From: Eutypa lata
Lineage: Eukaryota; Ascomycota; Sordariomycetes; Xylariales; Diatrypaceae
Direction of reading: 5' to 3'
DNA length: 64,000 nucleotides
NCBI GenBank assembly: GCA_022661535.1
Contig: JAKULF010000005.1
Location: forward strand, 1,984,001-2,048,000
Positions within the stretch are counted from its first letter, which is position 1. Each line of letters opens with the position of its first letter. The notes beneath the pieces were generated by a model that worked only from the letters and a program-made list of their open reading frames with translations, was not told the DNA's origin and ran no database searches. The position numbers and the translations under genes are program-made. This document shows, piece by piece, positions 26,014-37,598 of this stretch.

Positions 26014-26835
26014 ATGGACCCTAATAGTGCTGTTAATCTCTTTTATTTTGCAATCAACTGCTTCAACGGCATCCAGCTCGCACGAACTTTCGAAGATGAC
26101 TTTGCAACGTATCAGCTGAAGCTTGACATCCTCCAGATTCGCCTTTCCCGCTGGGGCGAGGTTGCTCGGCCCATCATCGACAAAAAGGAGGATGTTGATA
26201 AGCCTGTACTGAAGGACGAGAATGTTGCTGCAGGTAGAGAAGAAAGTGACGATACGGATATACGGAAGAAAGCCCACGAGATCCTCCATGTCATACATGA
26301 TACGGTTACAAAGGCCAAACGCGATTCCGAGCGCGATGCTAGAAAATGGAACCAGGACCGCGAACCCTGCGACGCCAAATCGTGTGTACCGAGCGATCTC
26401 AAGAAAATACGGATGAGGTTCAAGGCGTGCCTTCGCAGGCGGAAGGTCCAGATGGTGAAGGTTACGCAGAGCATCCAGTGGGTGTTCTACAAGAAAGAGC
26501 ATTTCGAGAAGTTCGTCATGGATATGTCCGGTCTCATGAGCAACCTAGAGAGTCTCTTCCTCGAAGATGACCGCCGGAAGTTCCATGAACTCAGCAAAGA
26601 GGAGTGTGTGGGCATGAGCAAACCCAACCTGGAAGAGCTGAAAGAACTCGTCGAAGGGTGCGATCCGTTGTTAGAGGCCACAGTGGATGAGAACCTTCAA
26701 GATTTGACTTGCTCGGGTACATATATCACCCAGTCATACAATAGTGGTATGGTGACAGGTATTCACAAGGGCGACGTCAATGGTGTTAGTAATGGGAATA
26801 ACAACAGAACCAGGAACTACTGGGGTAGACGTTGA
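26014..26835 (+). CDS. HeLo-domain protein with C-terminal amyloid-type motif
   Basis: This 273-residue intronless gene encodes a HeLo (prion-inhibition and propagation) domain, the helical domain of fungal HET-S-type cell-death effectors that act at the plasma membrane. The diagnostic region is NCFNGIQLARTF followed by LDILQIRLSRWGEVA at residues 15-54. Further helices run to about 230. The C-terminal tail differs in composition: Gly residues 245, 249, 253, 257 and 261 recur every four positions (GMVT, GIHK, GDVN, GVSN, GNNN) and the tail ends NYWGRR. This is where HET-S carries its prion-forming segment. A related motif starts the NLR at 31863, so the two probably signal together. The start is uncertain: the frame is open upstream to 25825. 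Effector activity is inferred, not shown. Confidence 0.85.
   Translation: MDPNSAVNLFYFAINCFNGIQLARTFEDDFATYQLKLDILQIRLSRWGEVARPIIDKKEDVDKPVLKDENVAAGREESDDTDIRKKAHEILHVIHDTVTKAKRDSERDARKWNQDREPCDAKSCVPSDLKKIRMRFKACLRRRKVQMVKVTQSIQWVFYKKEHFEKFVMDMSGLMSNLESLFLEDDRRKFHELSKEECVGMSKPNLEELKELVEGCDPLLEATVDENLQDLTCSGTYITQSYNSGMVTGIHKGDVNGVSNGNNNRTRNYWGRR
26740..26820 (+). other. Candidate amyloid signalling motif, effector side
   Basis: This codes residues 243-269 of the HeLo protein. Five glycine-led tetrads are followed by R-T-R-N-Y, then Trp. It shares N-x-G-[ML]-x-x-G-I-H-x-G and G-N-N-N-x-x-x-N-Y with the start of the NLR at 31863. The Asn/Gly richness, location and pairing fit a prion-like templating motif. 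The spacing recalls the sigma (Ses_B) class, but I could not run a profile search. Confidence 0.7.
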
Positions 26836-28787
26836 GACGTCTGGTTCTTTTATCGTATTAGATCAGGGTATAGGGGTTTACATATAACCGACGCGGGAAT
26901 ATCATATTGCATTGGGTAGTCTACTATGAATATATAATATAGAACAGGGCATGATAAAAACTGTCATACACAATTTTGGGGCTAGCCCCGATCCCATAGT
27001 CAGACCCCCTGACTACAATAGATGATCCCTGTATAGGAATTGCGAAGGGCCCTGCGCTGGTACATAATGAGTGATAGTGTTGACAATATATTTGGTAGTC
27101 ATGACGGCACAGGTATGACGGCGGCGCATATACAAATCTCTTTAGGTAAATATATCAAGGTAATAATGGAATGAACCTAAGTAAGGGGCTTCCATGACAG
27201 AAGGCTCCACTTATAGCACAGAAGTGGATGCTTTGTCATGGCATCTACCCCTTAGGCTTATACCCTATCTTTAGGGTGACATTTACCTATCGCATAGACC
27301 TATTAGGCCCTGGGTGATTACTTCTATAATGACGTCAATGGAAGCACCTGATAAGCGGGTATATGTTGGAATAGCTAATTCTAAAAGGTAACAAGTCGGA
27401 TTCAAGCTAGATTTCAGAAGGATCGGTACCTCGTAGCTATTACCCATTGTATCAACCAAATTAGAATGCTACCCTTGAGAGATATTGATTGAGTTAGTTC
27501 AAGTATCTAGCACTTACGCGTAGATTATTCCTTGGGAATTTATGTTTATTAGATCGGCTGCTTCAATCTTCGGAGAGGAGGCTTGGAGGATTGTGTGAGA
27601 TAGGGGTTCCCAGGGGACGCTATGAATGGAACATTTTGAACGATTAAGACAGATTAGGGGCAATATACTCTTGGCAGGATAAGTCAAATGGAAGTTTTAG
27701 TAATAGCTTGATAAGCTTCGTATTCTTGCACGCTAAGTCCCTATTGCCAATAGTGATAGAGTTCGCCGAAGTACTCGAGAAACTAGAATCTCCTAGCCTC
27801 AAAATAGGGGTGAGGTAGCCAGCAAGGAATAAGATCCCTTAGTGTTCGGTATACATACACACAGAGGCAAAATAACGACACCAATTCCGGTAGGGTATCA
27901 TTGCTGGATTTAATAATACTCATCCAATTACAATCCCATTCATAATCAGGGGCACATTCACTGTCTATGCGTAAACATAGTTCCAACCGATGAACATCAA
28001 TTTACTACCGTCTATAATTGGTAGGTGTTACTAACTCCACTCTGTGCCCTAGATAATTGCCTATATTGGCAGTGGCGAATTTCTTTCCCGCATCCAGCCT
28101 GCCTTCAAATCCCCAGACTCCCCTTCTAATAGGAGGCACGGCTAGCTTCAACCTACCTAAGTAATCAGATGCAACCCCACTACAATACGACATCATGCTT
28201 GTTATCATTGTTTCTCTACTTATGCGCAAGGCTCTAGGTGGAATAAACCGTAATTAGAGATGCATTGACTCTACTTAGAGTCTAAAAGGGGCTGAGATGC
28301 GACCTCAAGATATGGAAGGGTGCACTCGTATTCAGAGGGTAGCTCATCGAGATCAAGACTTCGGCAACCAGGGGTATCAATGCTAGGCATGTGGTTCTAA
28401 TTATATAAGTGGCGGCTGTGGAAGTAACCTCGTTATATGATTACTACGGTGTGAAGGCATTAAGTCAGCTTTATTAAGCATTGGTGTAGACTGCGGCCTT
28501 CTGATTTGCTGGTCAATGTACGACCTACACCAATCAACATAAAAATACAACGGTTACACTGGTTTCAGCACGACTTGGTATGGTTGCAAAACTATAGATG
28601 ATGGCCGAATCTCGGTAGGGCTGTACCCTGCCGAAATCGCACCATGCCTCTCTGGCCCCCAAGGCTGGTGGTATGAGTGATTAGCTTAGCCATATAGGGA
28701 CAAATGTTGGGTATTCAGTTAATATAAAATCGCTACCTGGTGAGCCTAGTCAAAGATCTTGGGTCTAGCTTCCCATGCGCCGCCAAC
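26836..28787. other. Intergenic, 2 kb, possible degraded coding trace
   Basis: No intact gene is supported. On the minus strand two consecutive open frames (28229-28005 and 27986-27783, different phases) have protein-like composition, including GVWGFEGRLDAGKKF and DYEWDCNW. They lack a confirmed start or linking intron. They may be a relic or part of an unrecognised gene. The remainder is AT-rich and featureless to me. Confidence 0.35.
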
Positions 28788-31072
28788 ATGAACCACGAGG
28801 TCTATCTTGGAATATGGACCAACTGGTCCCGTGGGCCGGTCCTTGGTTCCACTCTTACGATGACAAAGGGGAACGGCAACCTCCTGATCGCATTCACAGC
28901 TTTCTTCATAGCTTTTGTAGCTGCCCGTTTCTGGAGAATCTTTTGCCTCATAACCCATAAGAGCTTTTCGACGGTTGAGCCTCATAATACTATCCATCAC
29001 CAATGCCAAGTAAATAATGCCAATCTTTGTCTAACCACTCTCTACTTCCCACCTAAGCCACTAGAGTGATTTTAATTTTGCTATATCAAATAGATCATCC
29101 TTCGCAATGCTTCGACGCCGGAGTCTGGCTTGGCATCATTCATGCGTCTCCTCTGGGCGTGGCGCCGGTCCCAAAGCAAACGAGCCACACGTGTCGTAGT
29201 TCTTGGTTTATTCGCTGTTAGCTGCCTAGTCGTTTTCACCGTCGCTGGCGGCTACTCGTCCAGGATTTCCACGGCAGTTGGCGATGAAATCTTGGCTAAG
29301 AGCGACAGATGCGGGTTCGTATATCACAAGTCGGATGGGTCAACCGAATTCGCATTGAGGCCTCTCCAGGCCGAAAGGCTAAATGATGCTGTCAATTACG
29401 CGCAACAGTGCTACGGTTCCACTAGTTCGCGAATGCTGGACTGTAACAAGTTCATCATTGGTCGTCTGCCAACGGCAGTAATTGACTATAATGCCAGTTG
29501 CCCCTTCCAGGATTCGATATGTCGAACGAACAAGTCGAACATACGGTTAGACACCGGATTGATTGACAGCAACGACCACTTAGGACAGAACGCACCTAAA
29601 GATGATAGAGTTGGATGGCGAACTGTTCTACATTGCGCTCCATTGAAGACAGAAGGTTACAAAACAAGTTCTATTAGGAATGGCACAACGTGGGTGGAGT
29701 ATAATTATGCAAGCAATGATACGAGTCAAGGCAGTTCCGTAAACTACATGATTGAGGACATCGACTCGCAATATCGCTATAACGATGAGAAGAACAGGTC
29801 AACGGCGGGAACAAACTACTTTCTAAGGCAAGCCAATCCCTATTACTGTCATTAAGAACTCAACGGCTAGAACTGATATATTTATAGCTATCTAATGGCG
29901 TCCATTTTCAACCGAGAGCCTACGCTAGATGCAGATTTCGTGCCAATCCCGGAACTCAAACGGGACGACGCTGACTTATATATCATGTACTTGTCGGGCA
30001 ACGGCATCAGGTTTAGTGAACCAATGGACGGAGAGTGGTATAGCGCCACTACCCCTAGAGGGAGCACCGCGTTTATAGCCCAAACCGGAGAATCAAGGAG
30101 GCAACCATCGTACATCTCCGACGAAGCAGCGTCTCCAATGGGCTGCATCTCCCAGTGGCAGTGGTGTAACTTAGGATATCCGGGGAACAGCGGCTGCGGA
30201 CCACTTGCCAGTGAAAAAGACGCACTGTATAAAGCGGCGCCGTTATTCAACTTGACAGAGAATGACTTCGAACCCGACCGGCCATCCTCGCCCGAAGCCG
30301 CTGGTACACGTCTAATTTGGCATATTCTGACTCTTTATACACATCCTACGGGACTGAGCCCCCTCCTTGTGCATATGGGACCTAGATCGTTGATATCACA
30401 GACGAAGTTATATAGCGGCCTGCAGCTGGCGCTTCCCAATAATCAGTGGCAGTTGGACGTAGTCCATTGGTGGAATAGTATGCTTGCTACCCTCCAAGCA
30501 GCATACGTCGACATTATTCAAGGGAACTATGGCTCCGAATTTGATGCATTCCGATCGCCACCCCTTAATAATGAAGAAGAGAAGTGGTGTCGTAACCAGG
30601 TATTATATCCCTCTTTCCCGCTTTAACTCTCTTCCATTTATTTGCCTGCCAAACTTAATAATGGCCACTTACCCCTAAATTCTCGAGTATAGCTAATCAT
30701 GATGCATGGTAGAAAATTCGGAGTACGGCATATTCGTCTTTCAGTCTTTTCGGGCTCCTTTTCACCTTTCTTGCAGGCGCCCTTATCATAGGGATATCCT
30801 ACGCGCTCGAACCTGCTTGGAGGTGGTTCCATAAGCGACACAGCTATCGGCAATATGCTTATCTCGAATGGACAGCTAATGGGAGCCTCCAACTCCATCG
30901 ACTAGCACATGAGGACCCAAACGAGTCTCAATGGATTAACTGCGACCAGGATATCCCTATCACCAAACCCGACGTGAATTTAGCTCACCTGGATATTTCT
31001 GATCTGGGCCATCCACTGCTCAGGAAGCAGTACGATCGGATCTTGTCCCGTTCTAAAAGCAACTCAACTTGA
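28788..31072 (+). CDS. Three-TM fungal membrane protein of unknown function
   Basis: This belongs to a lineage-wide ascomycete family of roughly 650-residue membrane proteins with no known role. Exons 28788-29009, 29094-29797, 29888-30599 and 30713-31072 give 665 residues. The N-terminus IWTNWSRGPVLGSTLTMT leads into TM1 (LLIAFTAFFIAFVAARFW). TM2 is VVLGLFAVSCLVVFTVAGGYSS, about residue 100-125. A large Cys- and Asn-rich, probably extracytoplasmic loop follows, then TM3 (LLFTFLAGALIIGISYAL) and a cytoplasmic tail. ILRNASTPESGLASF after intron 1 fits the family pattern. The second intron (29798-29887, donor GTCAAC) is my least certain call; without it three in-frame stops fall within 24 bases. 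The gene sits between the HeLo effector and the NLR. Confidence 0.78.
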
Positions 31073-31862
31073 TTTGCCACATGGCGTTGTGTAGGAACGG
31101 ATGTATCGGGCCTTGGTGGTGGAGTCTCATCACCTACACGTTTATATAAGGATGTGGTCCCCCGAGCCCTAGATAGCCCCTATTTCTTTCATTCTCACTC
31201 TAGAAGTTTAGAAAATATAAAGATTTTTCGAGTGTAGAAGTTGTACAGTTGTGATTGTAGTATATTGCCGCTACTAACTAGTGCAAGGGTAACTATCTAC
31301 AAGCTGACAAATCTGACTACACCTGGATCGTTGAGAGGCTTCACCTATAAATTTCATGGTGATTATGTGCTAAGGCTAACCACTAAAATATTTAGAGTAC
31401 GAATTTATTGCGGTCTCACCTATTCGTTTCCTTTATCTTCTATTTTTGGTCGGTTCCATTACCCAAAGTTACATACCCTTTGAGCCCCTTCAGTCATGAT
31501 GCTCAATTGGGTCAATATTGGTCTTGGCAGCCTGACCCCTTTGATGGTACGACACGTCAGCTTTTGCCCGGCGATGGTTACCTCCAGCCCTCGAATTTTG
31601 ATTGGCGACACTTAGCATGTGAGGAATAAAAGTCTTTAGTTTTCAGCTGACAGCTCCCTGTCGTGATAATCATATTAGGCCAGATAAGAGCTGATATTTC
31701 TGCCCGTATAGCCTGACCGACTCTTATGAATCAGCGACATGGCTCGAGCGGTCGTTGGAAAAAGTTTACCCTCGTTACTTATCCGTCTTAAAACCAAATT
31801 CTAGGCTCCTAACAATAGAATCTACCTCTTGCGCAACAAGAGTCTTCGTTTAGAGCGCTATC
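31073..31862. other. Intergenic, NLR promoter side
   Basis: This 0.8 kb interval precedes the NLR gene. A TATATAA word lies near 31143. The short open frame at 31408-31629 has no recognised content and I do not call it a gene. Confidence 0.45.
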
Positions 31863-34800
31863 ATGTATGGTCACCATATTAGACAAGAGCACAATGTTGG
31901 GTTGGCGCAGGGAATTCATTATGGCAATAATAATTTCATGTATAACTGTAAGCCTCAGCTCATTCGATCTATCTCATCGTGATACTTACATGTCGCAGAT
32001 GTGAACGACATTGCCCAGTTGACTCCAAAGCAACAAGTGGAGGAAGCCCATGAAAAAGTAAAAGCTGACTGGATCCGTGCTGGAACATGCGAGTGGCTAC
32101 CCCAAAGATCAGAGTTCAGAAAATGGGTCAAAATGGAGAAACCATATTCCTTCCTCTGGATCCATGGCATTCGTGAGACCTCCGAGCAACGTACTAGATA
32201 TATCATTAAACTAACCGATGAGTAGAGGGATGTGGAAAGACAACTCTCATGTCAGTGCTCTAACATTGCACTTGTCCCTGAGTAGAAACTAACTACGGCT
32301 TTTCCTAGGTCCCGAGCAATTGAGAGCATCCGCGAAGAATGGACAGCGATAAGGACACCCGAAGCCGTTCATCTTCTGTACTTCTACATCGGCTATGGAG
32401 ATGACGAGCAAAAGCAGCAGCTTTACAGAACCATGCTGATGACATTTTGGGAGCAAATGGTTATGAACAGTGACGCCAGATCATCCGACGTATTCACAGC
32501 CTACACTAGTAACGAGGAAATTCAAGAAGCGCTAAACCGCCTTATAGCTATGGCTCAGTACGATGTGTACATCGCCATTGATGCACTAGACCAGCTTCCA
32601 CAGGGAGACAGACGTAAGCTTCTGAAAGGACTCAATGGTCTTGTTGAAAGTCATCGGCGTGAGAATAACCGGTTTCACCTTGCTGTGATTATCAGCTCTC
32701 GTGACTGTACCGGCTATGACAACCTACGAGAGCATAATCTAGTTCAGATCCAAATGAAGTCCAGCGACAATGCTAGCGACATCCAACAGTATCTAGAGAA
32801 AACGCTGGACTCGGATATCTTGGAGAATCAACCGCATCTCAGAACGCGTGTTTTGTCCGAGTTGATGCAAAAGGCAGATGGAATGTCAGTGCATGCTATT
32901 ATGATAATATGGTGCTGCATCTAGAATCGATAACTGATATGGAGACATTGACTGAACAGGTTCCTATGGGCGAAACTACAGGCAGCAAACATCTGTGATA
33001 TGAACTATGAGCAAGATGTTTTGAATGCTCTGGAGACCCTAATACCACCTGGAGAGATGCTCCAAATCTACAAGAAGTATGCGGCTGGATTCGAATCCAT
33101 GAAGTCGAAGAAAGTTGAGCAACAAATAGCCTTACGGACTATAGCAATTCTAGCACAGACAACGGGACCGATCCGGAAAGAGACTTTACTCACTGCTCTT
33201 GCACTCGACATCAAAGAGGGCCAACCGAATCCAAAAACCTACAAGGATCTAAACGAAGAGCCAGTTAAGGTGGTTCGGACATGCAAACACCTGATTGACT
33301 TCAATGAAAACCTTGGAGTCTTCCGGTTCTGCCACGTATCTGTTTTCGAGTTCTTTAGATGGAACAACCCGACTATGGACCATAGCCGAATCGCGTGTCT
33401 CTGCCTTGCCCATCTATGCTCACCGGACTTCTCCAAAGGGCCTTACAGTGACGTGGAATGGTACAACTACGGCAGTCTTCGCCCCGTTCTGCAGAAGCAT
33501 CCCTTCCTGGAATTTGCATCTTGTAACTGGGCTACCAGTGTAAGGAAGAGCAAGAAGGTCAATGCTGAAATAGATATCCAGGGTAATGATACGATCATGC
33601 ATTTCATCGAACAGTTATTTCGAAAGGCCCGAGAAAAGGAAGGAAACGGGAACTTGCAGTTGTCGTTTCAAGTATATTTGCTTGCCATGGGCAGGTCTAT
33701 GCCGGCTGGAGTTTGCCACGAGCACATAATGAGCTATTTCGCGTTACGCCAGTTTTTCGAGGTCTTCAGTAACAAAGGCTTGCTTGACCTGTCAAGACGC
33801 GATGACGAGGGTCTGACGGCAATACACTGGGCGATCCGGAACGAAATGGAACATGACGAAGGGAAAAAAGAAACTGCCCTTGTCATTAAAGACTTAATCA
33901 AACATGGAGGCGATGTGAACGCACAGGACGACGAAGGTCGCACACCCCTTTATTACGCCTCCCATTATGGAAACCAATATGCTGTAAGGCTCCTCCTTGA
34001 TAAAGGTGCCGATCTAGAAATCAAGAGCAAAGACAACGATACGGCGTTGATCGCGACTTGCAGAAAGCACCATGAGCAAGTCATCTCGTTACTTGTCGAG
34101 GCCGGAGCAGATGTCCGGGTTCAAGGCTCAGCAGGCACTGCCTTGCAAGCAATTTCTTTGATTGGGTGTTGTGACTGTGGTAAACTAATCCTTGGTCAAT
34201 ATGGGGAAGGGCCCATAACCGAGAATGGAGGCCCTTTTGGAACGCCCCTTCATGCTGCAGCATTCCATGGCCACCTGGACATTTTGAAGATTCTTTGTAT
34301 TAGATTGGACATACATACAACCAACGAAACCCACGGAAGCGTTCTCACGGTAGCCGCTACTGGATGGCATCCAGGGAAGGACCCGGTCCCGTTTTCCGAG
34401 ATCTTCCGCGAATTGATTAGACGTGGGGTGAATGTCAATGACCCAAGCGGAGAGTGCGGACCGGCTCTCCGAGCAGCAGCCTTCCATGGGAATACGGACC
34501 TCGTCCGGCTACTTCTGGAATCAGGGGCAAAGGTATCACTGGCTAAGGGCCCAATGGGAACTGCTTACCAAGCCGCAGATGACAGAGGCCATGAAGAGGT
34601 CAAAAGACTTCTACTGGAAAGTGATCCAAATGCTGCAGCTTACGGCAAGGATGATGCCATCACTCCATTGTACACAACACATAACCGAGTCCAGCGGGAG
34701 ATGTTCAAGGCCGCCTTGAAAGCTAGCAACATGGCTACAATTCACATCCTGGTTGTGCAATATGAGAGGTTCATCGACAGGGAAATAAAAAGGGGACAAA

Positions 34801-36633
34801 CCCCTTTCCTGAAGAGCATCACAAACCTTGGCAAGAATTGCTTTGATGATACGATAAGCTTCGCGACAACGACGGCATCCAAATCTAGAAGAGAACATAC
34901 ACGAACCGAAACGAGTGTTGTGAAGAAACGAACAACAAACCTAAAAGATGAAGAAGTAAACTCGAAGGAGGGTGCAACACTGCTCTACAAGTTGTCCACC
35001 TGCCTCTGCTGTGGGAGTGCGACCGAGAAAGAAGTATCAAGCAATCAGATCCCCGTTCCTGTGGCATTGCCATATGTGCCCAGAAATTCCGGTATGAAAA
35101 GATACCGTATACCTGGACCTCCATTTTGGCGGGGAGCACCTATGTTGAAACGAAAAATAACCGCGAAACATCACCCTGAAGCTACAACTGAACGCGACCA
35201 ATTAAGATCGACTGACACAAAGAACACTACTGCCATGACCCAACCGAAGGCTATAAATCCTGCATTCTCTTTCTCACGGAGAGATTCTTCCTTCTTTGTA
35301 CGGGACACCCTCGAAGGGCGTTTTCCCGAAGTGTTAGATCAACTGACACGGGCAGCAGTGAGGATTCTGGAAAGGGTAATTTCTATGGGTGATGTTCAGG
35401 CGGTCAAGCTGATCACCGAGACTTGGCTTGACGGCCTGAAGAACCTCGTCTCATGTGCTGATTTCGGCGAGCCGATGCTGGAGAGGATAGTGCAGAGCCG
35501 CGCGGTCGAGCTTAGGAAACACCTGACTGACCCTGAGCTGGACTCGGACGAGAGATACAAGAAGGCCGAGGATCTAGCCAAGGTCGGTATAGAACTATTA
35601 GTGACTGCCGTCGGGCGCGGGCCGGCTTTCACCAAGATATCCGCCATTCTTGCGAAGCTTTGGGTTGCAGCGGTCAGCGACGTAGATGATCTCGGCGAGC
35701 AGGGCCAAGCCCCCGTGAGGGGGCTCATTCGCCTTTTTGTAGGAAGGCTCTCCACGTTTGTTACGCGGAAGGACCGGATCAATGCGGAGATTTGCTGGCA
35801 TGCCGGCCTGGAGCTCTTGAAAGCCGCAGCATTGAGCCCCAAGAGGAACTTATTCAACAAGTTTAGCGAAGAATGTACGAGACAGTGGAAGTTCGCCCTC
35901 GACGAACAGATGGGAGACTTGGCTTACGACATGTTTAAGCGCAGAAGGCAAGAATACCAGATCTGCATAACGAACAATAGGTACGAAGAGGCTCTCGGTC
36001 TAGCTGTTGCGGGCTTAGAAGTACTTCGGGCAGCCATCGAGCAAAGGTTTGGTACGGTCGTGCAGTTAGTTTTACCTGCTATCGATCAACTCATCCGCTG
36101 GACCATAGAACAAACCCCCAAGACTTGTCTGCAGGGAGAGCCCGGAGGCTTAGGTGAGCATGGAGGACCCTTCATTCCCCTGTGTAGCCTGTCCCGAGAT
36201 CTCGAGCGACGTATTAAGAAGAGTATTTACTGACTCTGAACGTGGACAAGGCCTTATAAGAGTTTTTGAAGCCGTGGCATCTTTATTCGATACAGCGGAA
36301 AGAAGCGACGCTGGGTGCCTCGACACTTTAGCACTCAGGATTTTGGATAGTATCGAGAGTATTTCCAGTGATAATCGGCGGGCTCTAACGAGTTTGGTTC
36401 ATCAACGCATTCAAGTCGCTCGAAAAGGGGTGCACGCCCCAGAGTTTGAGTTACAGCTGATACATATCTCAACGACGGTTATGTACCTTGTTAATGTGGC
36501 ACTAGGCAGCGATAGTAATACCAGGCCGAGGACGTTAGCAGTATTGAAGGATTTGACCCAGGCTTTGCCCAAGGTGACGGAAAGGGACGAATTTGCTCGG
36601 TATGTGAAGGCTACAGGATTTCTAAAGTCTTAG
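31863..36633 (+). CDS. NOD-like receptor: amyloid motif, NACHT, ankyrin repeats
   Basis: This is a STAND/NLR signalling ATPase of the fungal self/non-self recognition type. Exons 31863-31947, 31999-32172, 32226-32250, 32309-32884, 32960-36153 and 36188-36633 give 1499 residues. Residues 11-29 form a Gly/Asn motif (GLAQ, GIHY, GNNN, then FMYNY) in place of a folded N-terminal domain. NACHT follows: FLWIHGIQGCGKTTL (Walker A, Lys about 91), YIAIDALDQL (Walker B, about 182-191) and VIISSRD (sensor). Ankyrin repeats run at about 560-850 (for example DEGRTPLYYASHYGNQYAVRL). A charged linker and a helical C-terminal region follow. The last intron (36154-36187) is only 34 bases; otherwise the protein would stop at 36233. 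It probably activates the HeLo effector at 26014. Confidence 0.9.
31893..31947 (+). other. Candidate amyloid signalling motif, receptor side
   Basis: This codes residues 11-28 of the NLR and fills most of exon 1; intron 1 follows directly, splitting the Tyr29 codon. Gly13, Gly17 and Gly21 keep the same four-residue period as the HeLo tail. GIH-x-G and GNNN-x-x-x-NY are shared exactly. NLRs in known amyloid pairs carry one motif copy at this very position. Confidence 0.7.
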
Positions 36634-37598
36634 GAGAGAAGTAGAGAAGCGAATGAAACATGGAAGCAGTAGCATTGAGGATCTAATCAAGAACGAGTGG
36701 TGGGTTTCACCGCCAGGATCAGGATCAGGACCTCATTCACCCAAGGTAGAACTAGCAAGCATCTCCCCATTCTTGAGACTAGAGCTCTTAATATGCCTGA
36801 TCAATAAGAATAGATACCTGCTGTTTGACTTCAACTAGGCAAGTAATATCAACCTAGATAGGATATCCCGTGACACCCCTGTAACCCATAGTTGGAACTT
36901 GGGCTTCTAAAAGGGGGAACTGTGTTAGCTACTTCGAAACTGTAGCGATCCCATGTTAGTAATAATTCTTACACATATACTGACCCAGAGCGTTATATCA
37001 AGGTTAATAATATTTGAACAATATATATTTAATTATCACACTATAATGATAAGTAACAAATAAACCCAATTTTGAATATAACATCACATATGTCGTGAAA
37101 TTATGTAAGCATTTCATGTGGGGCATACATCCAGTAGTAAAGTACTTAGGCGTTAGGTACTCTGTACGCTTTGGTTGCTCCGCGCGACGACCCAATCGAT
37201 CTCGATCGCGGCGGGTTGACGTGGGGCATTTCGCGGAATCGATATATTTCAAACTTAGAAGACCCCTTTTGCATTTGATACATCATAGAATGGTAATTTG
37301 TCACATTTGCATCCTTGCAATTCAACCGAACGTATCATAGTTAGAAGTAGCGATTCTCCAACGACCGAGCGCTTACTGTTCTTTCCGTACTACTCCAAAT
37401 CTGACGTAATTGCGCTTTCCCCTTTGTTTACTTCAGATCGATCGCAAATCCCAGGCTAGGCGCACATCATGGTCAGTGAGAAGTCCATCTTGCTGAAACT
37501 CCACATTGCTACATATGTAGCAAGTCCAGCGGTGTGAACCAGCTGCCAGCCCGTCCGTTTTTGCTAACACTTGGTTTTTGGTATCCGCTCTATAGGCT
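36634..37598. other. Intergenic between the NLR and the EF-hand gene
   Basis: No gene is called. At 37470 an ATG is followed directly by GTCAGTGAG; splicing to 37595 would add Met-Ala in front of the EF-hand protein, so a small first exon may lie here. The 36653-36838 open frame follows the NLR stop and could be a further 3' exon, but no splice donor supports it. Confidence 0.4.

Noticed and set aside
25861..26502. 213-residue minus-strand frame opposite the HeLo gene
   Set aside because: It is antisense to a recognised domain and has no independent features.
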